Origin: Firmicutes bacterium HGW-Firmicutes-9
Lineage (GTDB): Bacteria; Bacillota; Clostridia; Christensenellales; CAG-138
Length of the DNA stretch: 64,000 nucleotides
Direction of reading: 5' to 3'
NCBI GenBank assembly: GCA_002841395.1
Contig: PGZM01000005.1
Coordinates: forward strand, 1-64,000
Made by a program: the position numbers and the translations under genes. Below are positions 52,731 through 61,971 of this stretch, in pieces. A model generated the notes under the pieces. That model did not search any database, was not told the DNA's origin, and saw nothing but the letters and a program-made list of their open reading frames with translations. How positions within the stretch are numbered: position 1 is the first letter of the stretch; each line of letters opens with the position of its first letter.

Positions 52731-55664
52731 ATGAATTGGATCAAAAACAAACGATGGGTGGCGCTGCTGGCCGTGCTTGCCCTCGCGGTGTCTTTGCCCG
52801 CGACTGCACTTGCCGTGGACGACACGACAGCGCCTGTCGCCACGCTGTATTCGCCAACCGTGAACGCGGCGGCTTCGGCGAACCAGAAGATCATTTTCTC
52901 CCTGAGCGAGAAGGTGACGCTGGTCGGCGGAAAAGTCATTACCGTTTCGGATGGCGTCACCACCTATACCGCGGACGCGACCTCCGGCGCAGTGGTCGGC
53001 GACGCGTTGAGCGACAGCTGGTACGCGGTCTATGACCTGACTGATTTTACCAATGGCGGTTCACCGCTCACGCTCGCGCTCAGCACGAACTATAGCGTCA
53101 ACGCGGAAGCAGGCGCGTTTGCAGACCTTGCGACCACGCCGAACACCAGCGCGGCAATGTCTGGCGCGTTTGCGACCACCACGACTGCGGGTCAGTTTGC
53201 GCTGGTCTTCACGCTCTCCGCGGCAGGGCAGGGCGCAACCGCAGGCGGTTCTTCCGCCGTGAGCGGTCAGGCGGTCGCCAGCGGCACAACCGTTGTGTTT
53301 ACCATTCCTTCGCAGACCTACTATACCGTCAACACGCTTGTTAAAGTCGGCGGCGCGTCGGGCAGCTTCACTCTCTCCGGCGATACGCTGACAAACGACC
53401 TTGAGGTTTACATCACCCGCACGCAGGTGACCGCGCTTGCGGGTACGCCCGTCATCTCCGGCAACGCCTACTTTGGCGGTACGCTTTCGGCGGATCTCTC
53501 CGGCATCAACCAGCCGGATCATACCGGCATCACGCTCACCTGGACCCGTGTGCACGGCGTGACCGAAACACAGGTTGCCACGGGCGACAAGAACACGACC
53601 TATACACTCGTTGAAGCGGATATCGGCAAGACCATCCGTCTTGACGTAACCGATACGATGCTTACGGGCACCTTGACGGCCTCGACCGCAGCGATTACCA
53701 AAGCACCGTATGCGGGCAGCGTTACCAAACCTGTCGCGCAGGCGACGGCTGAAACATCTGTCACGCTCACGAGCGTCAGCGGATATGAGTATATGATCTC
53801 CGGCGGCGCCTGGCAGGACAGCACGACGTTCAGCGGTCTCGCCGCGGGCACAAGCTACGACTTCTACCAGCGCGTGAAGGAGACAAGCACCACGCTCGCC
53901 TCTGACACCAGCGAAAAGACCGCGATTTCGACCAGCGCTGGGCTAACCGGTTCGGCGGTCATCAACGGCACCGTGCAGTCCGGTAAGACCCTCACGGGTT
54001 CGCTCTCCGGCTCCAACGCCTCCGGCACGATCAGCTACGTCTGGCAGCGCGGCGGCGCAACCGTCGGCACAGGAGCTACGTATCTGCTGGGCAGCGCGGA
54101 CGTAGGCCAGGTGATCACGCTCGTCGTCACCACCACCGAGCAGACGGGTTCGCTATCCGCCGCCACCGCAACGGTCGCAAAAGCGGAGAACACCACCACA
54201 CCCGCCGCACCGACGATGGCAAGCGCAACCGCGACGAGCATCACGCTCAACGCAATCAGCGGCTATCAATATTCGCTTGGCGGCGTTTACTGGCAGGACA
54301 CGACCACGTTCCATAACCTGACCACGGGCGCTACGTATACCTTCTATCAGCGCGTGGCGGAGACGGCAACGGTACTCGCCTCAGCGCCGAGCACGGGCGC
54401 GAACTTCTCCACCCTGCCGACCCTCACGGGTACCATCGGCTACACGGGCGAAGCGCGCTATGGCATGACCATGACCGCAACGCTGACTGGCAACAACAAC
54501 ACCGGAACGCTGACCTATACATGGAAGCGCGGAAACACGATAGCTGGCACAGGCGTTGCCTATGTGGTCAGCGCCGCGGACATCGGCAACCAGCTCACAC
54601 TCGAAGTCACGAGCTCCGTGCAGGGCGGCGTAGTTTCCAAGAACTTTGGAACGGTCGCGAAAGCATATTATGTCGGCGAAGTGCCCGATGCACCGACGCG
54701 CTATAGCCGCACGACCAGCAAGATCGTACTCAACGCGGTGGAAGGCTGTGAATATTCCCGCGGCGGCACGACCTGGCAGGACAGCACAACCTTCAGCGGT
54801 CTCAGGTCCGGCACGAGCTATACGTTCTATCAGCGCTATAAGGCGACGGCGACCACAGAGGCCTCCGGTCCCAGCGCGGCATACAAGACCTCGACCAACG
54901 CGGCTTCATCCAGCGACGACGAACCGACCGCAACGGCAACGCCGAAACCCACAAGCAGCGCATCGACCGCGTTGTACTCCTACACGCTGACTGCCGACAA
55001 CACCCGCATCCTGTATTCCACAATGAAGAGCCTCGCGGAAGGCAACAAGACGCAGGATGTCACCATCAAGCAGGATGACGTGGAGTTCACCTTCCCCAAA
55101 GGGACGATGACGCAGACCTATACGCAGCTGTGGTATGACTTCGGCGCTTCGATCAACAACTCCATCGCGGTGCAGACCGCGCAGGAGATTGCTGGTGACG
55201 CATATGTTGCAGCGGTACATTACAACTACAGCGGTGAACTGCCGGGCAAAGCGAATATCCGTCTTAATGTCGGAGCCGCGCAAGCGGGCAAAACGCTCTA
55301 CTACTATCTGCTGAACGCGGACAAAACCCTGACCTTCCAGCAGACGGCAGTTGTCGAAAGCACTGGCTGGGCGACCGTCACACAGACGCACGCCTCGGAC
55401 TATGTCTTCCTCAATGCCGACATCAACAGCATCAGCCCGTCGCCGACGCTTTCGCCGACGCCTGATCCTGCGGCGACCCCGCTGCCGTCTCCGAGCACCT
55501 CGCCCGATAAGACGAACAGCTTCACCTCAGATGGCTGGTTCATCGCGGCGATCATCCTCATCGCGGTGGCGCTGATCGTCGGCGGCATCTGGCTCTACAT
55601 CAAAAACCGCGAGGATAAGATGGAAGACGACGAGGACGATTTGGACGACAACAACCTGTTCTAA
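52731..55664 (+). CDS. Large repeat-containing surface protein (977 aa)
   Basis: Strong ribosome-binding site AAAGGAGCACAT. Signal peptide (RWVALLAVLALAVSLPATALA), then an SbsA-like Ig domain (residues ~28-140). Three copies follow of a ~170-residue unit pairing an Ig-like module (TGSAVINGTVQSGKTLTGSLSGSNASGTISYVWQRGG...) with a fibronectin-III-like one (YEYMISGGAWQDSTTFSGLAAGTSYDFYQRVKETSTT, YQYSLGGVYWQDTTTFHNL, CEYSRGGTTWQDSTTFSGL). A non-repeated domain, PT-rich linkers, and a C-terminal anchor helix (WFIAAIILIAVALIVGGIWLYI) with a very acidic tail (MEDDEDDLDDNNLF) complete it. No LPxTG. Likely a surface stalk or adhesin. Confidence 0.88.
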   Translation: MNWIKNKRWVALLAVLALAVSLPATALAVDDTTAPVATLYSPTVNAAASANQKIIFSLSEKVTLVGGKVITVSDGVTTYTADATSGAVVGDALSDSWYAVYDLTDFTNGGSPLTLALSTNYSVNAEAGAFADLATTPNTSAAMSGAFATTTTAGQFALVFTLSAAGQGATAGGSSAVSGQAVASGTTVVFTIPSQTYYTVNTLVKVGGASGSFTLSGDTLTNDLEVYITRTQVTALAGTPVISGNAYFGGTLSADLSGINQPDHTGITLTWTRVHGVTETQVATGDKNTTYTLVEADIGKTIRLDVTDTMLTGTLTASTAAITKAPYAGSVTKPVAQATAETSVTLTSVSGYEYMISGGAWQDSTTFSGLAAGTSYDFYQRVKETSTTLASDTSEKTAISTSAGLTGSAVINGTVQSGKTLTGSLSGSNASGTISYVWQRGGATVGTGATYLLGSADVGQVITLVVTTTEQTGSLSAATATVAKAENTTTPAAPTMASATATSITLNAISGYQYSLGGVYWQDTTTFHNLTTGATYTFYQRVAETATVLASAPSTGANFSTLPTLTGTIGYTGEARYGMTMTATLTGNNNTGTLTYTWKRGNTIAGTGVAYVVSAADIGNQLTLEVTSSVQGGVVSKNFGTVAKAYYVGEVPDAPTRYSRTTSKIVLNAVEGCEYSRGGTTWQDSTTFSGLRSGTSYTFYQRYKATATTEASGPSAAYKTSTNAASSSDDEPTATATPKPTSSASTALYSYTLTADNTRILYSTMKSLAEGNKTQDVTIKQDDVEFTFPKGTMTQTYTQLWYDFGASINNSIAVQTAQEIAGDAYVAAVHYNYSGELPGKANIRLNVGAAQAGKTLYYYLLNADKTLTFQQTAVVESTGWATVTQTHASDYVFLNADINSISPSPTLSPTPDPAATPLPSPSTSPDKTNSFTSDGWFIAAIILIAVALIVGGIWLYIKNREDKMEDDEDDLDDNNLF

Positions 55665-55696
55665 ACAGAACATCGCATAACAACCAGCACACTACA

Positions 55697-55737
55697 CAAA
55701 CCCGCTCCGAAGCACATTCGGGGCGGGTATTTGTTTT
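55697..55737 (+). terminator. Terminator after the surface protein gene
   Basis: ACCCGCTCCGAA...TTCGGGGCGGGT stem then ATTTGTTTTCG. The remaining gap to 56016 is AT-rich and holds a TATAAT at 55835 but no clear gene. Confidence 0.8.
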
Positions 55738-56016
55738 CGTCTAAAAAAAAGAGATGCTTTTGGATGCGCTCGATCTAACTTTTTATATAACAAGGATGCC
55801 AAAGATATCCATATACGAGTTGTAATTGATAGCATATAATAAACGCGAAAAAAGGATGTGTTGTGTGACTTCGGCTGCATAGACACGCTTTTTCTATTAT
55901 GCATTGATAGCACTAGCGACAACTAATAGCCTCTGAACCAGAATAAAAAGCAAAACAGGCAAGCGACCCGCGCCTGGGGTGCGCGGAGAAACATAAAAAC
56001 ACGGGAGGATGTTTAC

Positions 56017-56658
56017 GTGAAACAGAAAAAACCGCTGATCCAATGGCTTGGGCTACTCGGTCTTGTCAGTCTACTTTCCTATACGGCTGCGGTCGTATTC
56101 TCTCCTCTTGCATATCCGGGGTACGTTTGGACACAACAGGCGGTCAGCGATCTTTCCGCCGCAAACGCGCCTTCCCGCATGCTGTGGAGCCAGCTCTCTA
56201 GCTTATACAGCCTTTGTGGCATTGTGAGCGTGATGATGGTCTGCGTGTTTGTGCAAGGAAAAATGAATCGACTCTTGCGTCTGGGCGTTTATTTGTTTGC
56301 CGCGATGAATTGGGTCTCCGCAGCGGGTTATGCCAGCTTCCCTCTGACGGACAGCGGTTATGCGGGTGCGTTTCAGGACGTGATGCACATGGTTGTTACA
56401 GCGGGTGTGGTTGGGCTTTCGATTCTTTCGCTGGTGATGTTCATCATTGGAGGTTTGCGAAAAAAAGCATATGTTTCGCTTAGCGTGATTGCATTGATCG
56501 CGCTTTTACTGATGTTTGCGGGTCCGGTTGGCATCGGTCTTGCACCGAAGAGTTTGTTTGGCGTATTTGAACGCTTCAGCGTATTTGCCGCGACTGGGTT
56601 TAACGCAATCCTCGGTTTTTATCTGTTTACTGGGTTTCAGAAATACCGGGAAAATTAA
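56017..56658 (+). CDS. DUF998 family membrane protein
   Basis: 213 residues with a GTG start after CGGGAGGATG. Six membrane helices; the first loop contains PGYVWTQQAVSDLSAANAPSR, the DUF998 signature (SxLsa..aP). Unknown function; related proteins include eukaryotic FRAG1/TMEM150-like. Stands alone with its own terminator. Confidence 0.9.
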   Translation: MKQKKPLIQWLGLLGLVSLLSYTAAVVFSPLAYPGYVWTQQAVSDLSAANAPSRMLWSQLSSLYSLCGIVSVMMVCVFVQGKMNRLLRLGVYLFAAMNWVSAAGYASFPLTDSGYAGAFQDVMHMVVTAGVVGLSILSLVMFIIGGLRKKAYVSLSVIALIALLLMFAGPVGIGLAPKSLFGVFERFSVFAATGFNAILGFYLFTGFQKYREN

Positions 56659-56668
56659 CGTATTGCCA

Positions 56669-56701
56669 AAAGAGCCGCGCAATTGCGCGGCTCTTTTTTT
56701 G
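56669..56701 (+). terminator. Terminator after DUF998 gene
   Basis: AGAGCCGCGCAATTGCGCGGCTCT palindromic stem followed by seven T. Confidence 0.9.
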
Positions 56702-56800
56702 CGTAAATCCTGCACAAACAGACTGTATAAATTCTTGTAAATTCACTTGTTTGATCTGTTCACGTATGTTAAAGTGGAGGAAAATCGTCCGGGGGTAACT

Positions 56801-57544
56801 ATGCAGTTTCGAAACAGAATTCTACTGATTTTGCTTTCCGTTCTTGTATGCTTTTCGTTCGTGTCTTGTAAGACCGCGCCGGATGTTCCGGATTTGACGC
56901 CGACGCCGACGGCAACCGCAACGCCTACCCCGAGCCCCACACCCACGCCGGAACCCACGCCGAGCCCGACGCCGTATCGCGAAATTTACCCGATTACATT
57001 CGGTCTGAGCACCGGCAATTCCTATCAAAATGAGTACTTCAATATCAAAGTAGACCTCAACGACAGATGGTTTGCCAACTCGTCTCTGGAGTTGGACATG
57101 GCAAGCGGTTTTCCGATGGAGGTTCCGGACGAACTCCGGCAGACAGAGTATCTGGACGCTCTGCCCAAAGGCGGAGCCGTGCAGGAATACTCTGCGCGCA
57201 TGCATACCGGCCTTCAGGAGATGAGCATTCTGGTCAGCGACGTCAAGACCGCAATGACGGTATATGACAGCGCAGCGGAGTATCACGAAGCGAATATCGA
57301 GCTGATGCGCAGCATGTTCATCGAGGCCGGCGCAACGGTGATACGCGATGAGCACACGACGACGATGTTTGCCGGACGGGAACAGTCCTGCTGGTTCTTC
57401 TCATACGAGCTGGGCGGATATACGACATATAACGCGCAGGTCATTCAGATACAGGGAGACTACGCATTGAATGTTTTCGTCAGTTCCGTCATCGAAGACC
57501 GCACAACGGATATCCTCGCGATGTTCGTGCCGATGAGCGAGTAA
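56801..57544 (+). CDS. PT-linker lipoprotein 1
   Basis: 247 residues from the ATG at 56801 after GGGGGTAACT. Lipoprotein signal MQFRNRILLILLSVLVCFSFVSC with Cys at the lipobox, then [32 protein letters not shown], a flexible linker. The ~175-residue C-terminal domain (FGLSTGNSYQNEYFNIKVDLNDRWFANSSLELD...) is a PsbP/DUF-like fold by look (starting strands around Y(F)NIKVDLNDRW), function unknown. First of four tandem paralogues; its 5' untranslated region and signal peptide match lipoprotein 4. Confidence 0.85.
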   Translation: MQFRNRILLILLSVLVCFSFVSCKTAPDVPDLTPTPTATATPTPSPTPTPEPTPSPTPYREIYPITFGLSTGNSYQNEYFNIKVDLNDRWFANSSLELDMASGFPMEVPDELRQTEYLDALPKGGAVQEYSARMHTGLQEMSILVSDVKTAMTVYDSAAEYHEANIELMRSMFIEAGATVIRDEHTTTMFAGREQSCWFFSYELGGYTTYNAQVIQIQGDYALNVFVSSVIEDRTTDILAMFVPMSE

Positions 57545-57580
57545 CCGAACAAATCCGGATAAGAAAGATAGAGAAAACGC

Positions 57581-58354
57581 ATGAAACGTTATAGCCGATA
57601 TATCGCATTGCTGCTCGCTATTTTGAGCATACTGACACTCTCCGCCTGCGGCGCTATCATGCAGGCGATTTCGCCCACGCCGTCTCCCTCTCCCACTCCG
57701 ACCGCGACGCCGACGCCAACGCCAACACCTACACCTACGCCGACTCCCACGCCGGAACCCACACCGGTACCAACGCCGACGCCCGCGCCCAGCGTTGACG
57801 AACTGCGGCTGGGAACAGGCGGCGTCTCCGGTTACTATAACAGCTTCTTCCGTTTCGGAATCAAGTTTTCGAGTGACTGGTATATTTGCACGCGCCAGGA
57901 GATGGACGAGGTGAATGGCTTTGATACGCTGGGGAAGTCCGCTTCCGCGACGACGCAGCTGTATATCGATACGCTGAAAGAGGGGCTGCTTGTCTATGAT
58001 ATGAACATCATGCCTTATAACGGCGATGACTATATCATGGTTCTGTTGCTCGACTACTCGGTTAAAAACCCCGGTCAGCACACGGAGCTCACCGTTCTGC
58101 AGGCGATGCAAGATTGGGCGCTGGATTACAACGGCGATCAGAAAGCCGACGCAAAGAATGTGCAGCTAACGACCGTCAACCTGCTGGGCGAAGAACATCC
58201 GATCTATCGCTACGACATGAAGTCCGATGGAAAAGCGATGCATGGCGCGTGCCTCATGCTCAAGCAGGGGACAACGTTTGCGATGATCATCATCGATGCG
58301 ATCGAAACAGAAACGATCGATACCATCTTAAGAGGGTTTTACACGATCAAGTGA
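57581..58354 (+). CDS. PT-linker lipoprotein 2
   Basis: 257 residues. Lipobox LTLSACG after [54 protein letters not shown] linker; C-terminal domain starts VSGYYNSFFRFGIKFSSDWYI and ends KQGTTFAMIIIDAIETETIDTILRGFYTIK. Shares the FFRFG and GTTFA motifs with lipoproteins 3 and 4. 36 bases after lipoprotein 1, probably one transcript. Confidence 0.85.
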   Translation: MKRYSRYIALLLAILSILTLSACGAIMQAISPTPSPSPTPTATPTPTPTPTPTPTPTPEPTPVPTPTPAPSVDELRLGTGGVSGYYNSFFRFGIKFSSDWYICTRQEMDEVNGFDTLGKSASATTQLYIDTLKEGLLVYDMNIMPYNGDDYIMVLLLDYSVKNPGQHTELTVLQAMQDWALDYNGDQKADAKNVQLTTVNLLGEEHPIYRYDMKSDGKAMHGACLMLKQGTTFAMIIIDAIETETIDTILRGFYTIK

Positions 58355-58423
58355 AGATGGTAGCATCGGCAATTTTATAATGCGGATCAAGCGTTTCTTT
58401 GCGATGTCATGAAGGAGAGATCC

Positions 58424-59198
58424 ATGAAACATTCTGCCCTATCTACAGCACTTGCCATGCTTTTTGCGCTGCTGATGCTGCTTTCTCTGTCCGGCTGCGC
58501 CGATATCGCGCAGTTCATATCCCCGACGCCAACCCCTACCGCAACGCCGACGGCGACGCCCGTGCCAACGCCGAAACCAACGCCCACACCGGAGCCCACA
58601 CCGGAGCCCACGCCGAGCCCGACACCGGAACCGAGTTTAGAGGATTTTGTGCCGGGAGTGAACGATGAATTGGGCTATCATAGCGATTTCTTCCGGTTTG
58701 GGTTTCCGTTTGCCATTGGGGTATGCAAACTATGATCGCTCCGCCCTCGACGAAGCAAACGGGGTTGACTCTACGAAGATGAGCGATGAGGAGTTTCGGC
58801 GCAGTCTAATCATGCAGCTCAAGATGGACGGCAGCCTCTTGGACTTTGCTTCGTTTTACAACAATACAGATGGCTATGTGCTTGTGTTTGTCGCGGATTT
58901 TAGCAACCCAGAATGGGAAATCGAAACAGAGGCGGATTTGTTAGCGTCCTTTGAGGAGGAGTTGACAACGCCGGAAAAAGAGGAACGCAAGGAAAATCTT
59001 GTGGAGTCCGTTGTCGAGATTGGTGCTGAACAGCACACGGTATTTCTCTACGATGTCATCATCGGCAAGGTGCAGAAAAAGGGAGCAACCTTTGCAATCA
59101 GGCGGGGAACGACATTTTCAATCGTACAGGTTTTAGCCCTCTATGAAGGCGAGATCAATTATTTTCTCGACACGCTGTATTCGCTGGATGAATCTTAA
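58424..59198 (+). pseudogene. PT-linker lipoprotein 3, frameshifted
   Basis: ATG at 58424 after GAAGGAGAGATCC. Signal and lipobox LSLSGCA, PT linker, and [24 protein letters not shown] are in one frame, which then stops at 58735. The rest of the domain ([30 protein letters not shown]... ending RRGTTFSIVQVLALYEGEINYFLDTLYSLDES) continues in the +1 frame to 59198. The paralogue (lipoprotein 4) has GGGTTCC where this has GGGTTTCC, so one extra T at 58703-58705 explains the break. Either a recent pseudogene, phase-variable tract or sequencing error. Confidence 0.85.
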
Positions 59199-59349
59199 GA
59201 GAACCTCCGGCAAATATTGATACGAAACCATGCGGAACGCAACAAGCCGAAATGTCGCTTTAGTTCTGGGCGAGCTGCTTTTTTAAGCGCATCGCTTGTT
59301 GAGGTCGTTCGGCTATGGTACATTGGAAGAAAATCACCTGGGGGTATCC

Positions 59350-60099
59350 ATGCAAACTCGGAATAAAGTGCTGTCCGTTTTGTTATCTGTTCTGTTCTGC
59401 TTCTCACTTGTGTCTTGCAAGACCGCGCCCGATGTTTCGGAGTTGACGCCAACCCCTACCGCAACGCCGACGGCGACGCCCGTGCCAACGCCGGAACCAA
59501 CGCCCACAACGGAGCCCACGCCGAGCCCGACGCCGGAGCCGAGCATAGAGGACTTTGTGCCAGGAGTGAACGATGAACAAGGATATCACAGCGATTTCTT
59601 CCGGTTTGGGTTCCTTCTTCCAACGGATTTTAAAATTGAGAGCCGTTCGTTTGTAAATCGGAAGAATGAAGTTGATTCCTTATTAACGGATCCGGAAACG
59701 ATACGAAAAGCGTTGATCATGCAACTGAAGATGCAGAACATTCTATTTGATTTTCTCGCAGGCAATATGGATAAACAATGCTATGCACAGATATTAGTCC
59801 GGGACTATGAACCGAATGACATTGTATTTGAATCCGAAGCTGATTTCCTAGAGTATCTTGAGCCGTGGCTGGTTTCTACAGAGGAGAAAGATCGAAACGA
59901 GAACCTGGTAAGGACTGCAGTAGATTTGGCAGGCGAACAGCACCCGCTTTACAGATATGATGTTATCCAAAATAATGTCCGTTTGAGAGGTATGATGTTT
60001 ACTATCAAGCGAGGGACGACATTCGCTGTCATACAAATGACGATGAGAAGCGATGAAGAGCTAGATTATGTGCTCGAATCCTTTTATTGGTTGGACTAG
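59350..60099 (+). CDS. PT-linker lipoprotein 4 (mosaic)
   Basis: 249 residues from the ATG at 59350, after GGGGGTATCC. The leader and signal (MQTRNKVLSVLLSVLFCFSLVSCKTAPDVSEL) match lipoprotein 1, while linker and domain ([30 protein letters not shown]... KRGTTFAVIQMTMRSDEELDYVLESFYWLD) match lipoprotein 3. The switch is in the PT linker, where DNA is nearly identical between 3 and 4. So it is a recombinant of family members. Confidence 0.87.
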   Translation: MQTRNKVLSVLLSVLFCFSLVSCKTAPDVSELTPTPTATPTATPVPTPEPTPTTEPTPSPTPEPSIEDFVPGVNDEQGYHSDFFRFGFLLPTDFKIESRSFVNRKNEVDSLLTDPETIRKALIMQLKMQNILFDFLAGNMDKQCYAQILVRDYEPNDIVFESEADFLEYLEPWLVSTEEKDRNENLVRTAVDLAGEQHPLYRYDVIQNNVRLRGMMFTIKRGTTFAVIQMTMRSDEELDYVLESFYWLD

Positions 60100-60153
60100 A
60101 TTTGCGGAATCGTAGTTATGTGTGCTTGGGAAAATGCCCCTTGTATGAATGCA

Positions 60154-60182
60154 TTGACAACCCAGCCCAACAGGCCTAGAAT
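60154..60182 (+). promoter_or_regulatory. Sigma-A promoter of the small gene at 60229
   Basis: TTGACA, 17 bases, TAGAAT, 47 bases before the start codon. Confidence 0.7.
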
Positions 60183-60228
60183 GAACTCGAAATCATACCA
60201 AATCTTACCGGAACGGAAGTGACAGGTT

Positions 60229-60456
60229 GTGTCCCACAATGGCGCCCGATCCGGCGCGCCGGTCGACTGGAGCGACCCGGAACAGGCCGCGGCGCAGGCG
60301 AGAATCGACGCGCTTCGCAACATGATCTCACAAAACCCGATGTCGTATTCCGAGAAAGAGGAGATTGTTCGCCACAGAATGGCGGACGAGACCAAGCGCG
60401 TGGAGGAGACCTCCCGCGCAAAACGCGACAACCCAAGAAGGAACTGGGATATCTGA
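60229..60456 (+). CDS. Small charged hypothetical protein (75 aa)
   Basis: GTG start; CGGAAGTGAC lies 8-15 bases upstream. Highly charged, helical: DWSDPEQAAAQARIDALRNMISQNPMSYSEKEEIVRHRMADETKRVEETSRAKRDNPRRNW. No family recognised. A near-consensus promoter ahead and a terminator behind support a real gene. Confidence 0.55.
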   Translation: MSHNGARSGAPVDWSDPEQAAAQARIDALRNMISQNPMSYSEKEEIVRHRMADETKRVEETSRAKRDNPRRNWDI

Positions 60457-60473
60457 TCAAATTACACGCAGCA

Positions 60474-60505
60474 AAAAAGACGCTCTCTTGCGGGAGCGTC
60501 TTTTG
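60474..60505. terminator. Bidirectional terminator between 60229 gene and pepT
   Basis: AAAAAGACGCTC...GAGCGTCTTTT stem; T-runs on both strands. Confidence 0.85.
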
Positions 60506-60518
60506 TTTGGTTTGTTTC

Positions 60519-61730
60519 TTACTTCACAAACGACGGAACGAGCGCTTCGAGAATCTGAACCACCTTCTCCATCGCCTCTGTGCTGATGAACTCATACCGG
60601 CCGTGGAAGTTGTGTCCGCCGGTGCAGAGGTTCGGGCAAGGCAGACCCATGTAGCTCAGGCGCGAGCCGTCCGTGCCGCCGCGGATGGGCGCACAGTAAG
60701 GTGTCACGCCGACGGCTTCCATAGCTTGCATTGCCGCCTCGACAATATGCATCGGCACCTTCGACTTCATGTTGTAGTAGGTATCCGATAGATCCAGCGA
60801 AACGGTACCGGCGCCGTATTTATCGTTCATATAGGCACAAGCCTTTTGCATCAGGACTTTCTTCTGCTCAAACTTCTCCATGTCGTGGTCGCGCAGAATA
60901 TAGGTCATGTCGGCGTGATCGACGCAGCCTTCGAGCTTGTCGAGATGGAAGAATCCCTCGTATTCGTCTGTGCAGGCGGGGTTTTCGAAACGGGGCAGCA
61001 GGTCGTGCAACTCCATGGCGACAAGTAGCGCGTTGATCATCTTGCCTTTTGCGCTGCCGGTGTGTGCGCTGACGCCCTGAATGTGAATCTCCGCGCCGGC
61101 TGCGTTGAAGCACTCGTAGTTGATCTCGCCCAGCGTTCCGCCATCGACGGTGTAGCCAAAGTCCGCGCCGAACGCCTTTACGTCAAATAAGTCCACTCCG
61201 CGTCCAACCTCTTCGTCTGGCGTGAAACCGATGCGAATCTTGCCGTGCTCCGGTGCGTCCGCGCGCAGCATCCGCTCGGCGAACGTCATGATCTCGGCTA
61301 CGCCCGCCTTGTCGTCCGCGCCCAGCAGCGTCGTGCCGTCGGTGCAGATGATCTCCTCGCCGATGTGTCCAAGCAACGCGGGATAGCTTACTGGCGAGAG
61401 CGTGTAACCGTTGCCCATGTCGATGTCGCCGCCCGCGTAGTTCGGCGTGAGCAGGGGCTTGACGTTTGCGCCGGTGACCGCATCCGCGGTGTCCACGTGC
61501 GCAAGCAGGCCGATGACCGGCGCGTTCTTTTTCGTGTTGGCGGGGATGGTCGCGGTCACGTAGCCGTGCGGGTCGAGCTGCACATCAGCGGCTCCGATGG
61601 CGATGAGTTCGTCGCGCAAAAGCCGGCTCAGGTCGAGCTGCTTGTCGGTGCTGGGGATTTTGTCCACCTGATGCTCGGATTGGGTGTCGATTTTGACATA
61701 CCGCAGGAAGCGGTCTTTGACGGATTCCAT
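60519..61730 (-). CDS. pepT: Peptidase T (tripeptidase)
   Basis: 403 residues from the ATG at 61730 (MESVKDRFLRYVKIDTQSE, the usual family start). M20B zinc aminopeptidase releasing N-terminal residues from tripeptides. Metal and catalytic motifs: LLAHVDTADAVTG, LLGADDKAGVAEIM, IGFTPDEEVGRGVDLFD, and the C-terminal RGGTDGSRLSYMGLPCPNLCTGGHNFHGRYEF. Weak GAGGAAG ribosome-binding site. Confidence 0.95.
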   Translation of the reverse strand: MESVKDRFLRYVKIDTQSEHQVDKIPSTDKQLDLSRLLRDELIAIGAADVQLDPHGYVTATIPANTKKNAPVIGLLAHVDTADAVTGANVKPLLTPNYAGGDIDMGNGYTLSPVSYPALLGHIGEEIICTDGTTLLGADDKAGVAEIMTFAERMLRADAPEHGKIRIGFTPDEEVGRGVDLFDVKAFGADFGYTVDGGTLGEINYECFNAAGAEIHIQGVSAHTGSAKGKMINALLVAMELHDLLPRFENPACTDEYEGFFHLDKLEGCVDHADMTYILRDHDMEKFEQKKVLMQKACAYMNDKYGAGTVSLDLSDTYYNMKSKVPMHIVEAAMQAMEAVGVTPYCAPIRGGTDGSRLSYMGLPCPNLCTGGHNFHGRYEFISTEAMEKVVQILEALVPSFVK

Positions 61731-61803
61731 GTGTTTATCTTCCTCGATTTCTTCGATTGTTTGCAGGATAAGCATACCATGCGCGCCATTTGCTGGCAAG
61801 ATT

Positions 61804-61870
61804 AGGTAAGCTTGCCAATATAGATAAGCTTGCAAATACAAATAAGCTTACAAGTAAAGATAAGCTTCCC
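61804..61870. repeat. Four 18-bp tandem repeats with AAGCTT
   Basis: AAGCTT occurs at 61808, 61826, 61844 and 61862, exactly 18 bases apart, within imperfect units such as TAGATAAGCTTGCAAATA. Lies ~75 bases upstream of pepT, between its start and the terminator at 61878. Confidence 0.85.
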
Positions 61871-61877
61871 AAAATCG

Positions 61878-61909
61878 GAAAAGGCGTTTCCCGCTTGGGG
61901 AAACGCCTC
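61878..61909 (-). terminator. Terminator of the zinc-ribbon gene at 61972
   Basis: AGGCGTTTCCC-GCTTG-GGGAAACGCCT stem followed by TTTTCC on the minus strand. Confidence 0.8.
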
Positions 61910-61971
61910 TCAGGTCGTCTTGGTAAACTACTGATTCCGATTATATCCGAGAACGGAATAAGGGGAATGCG

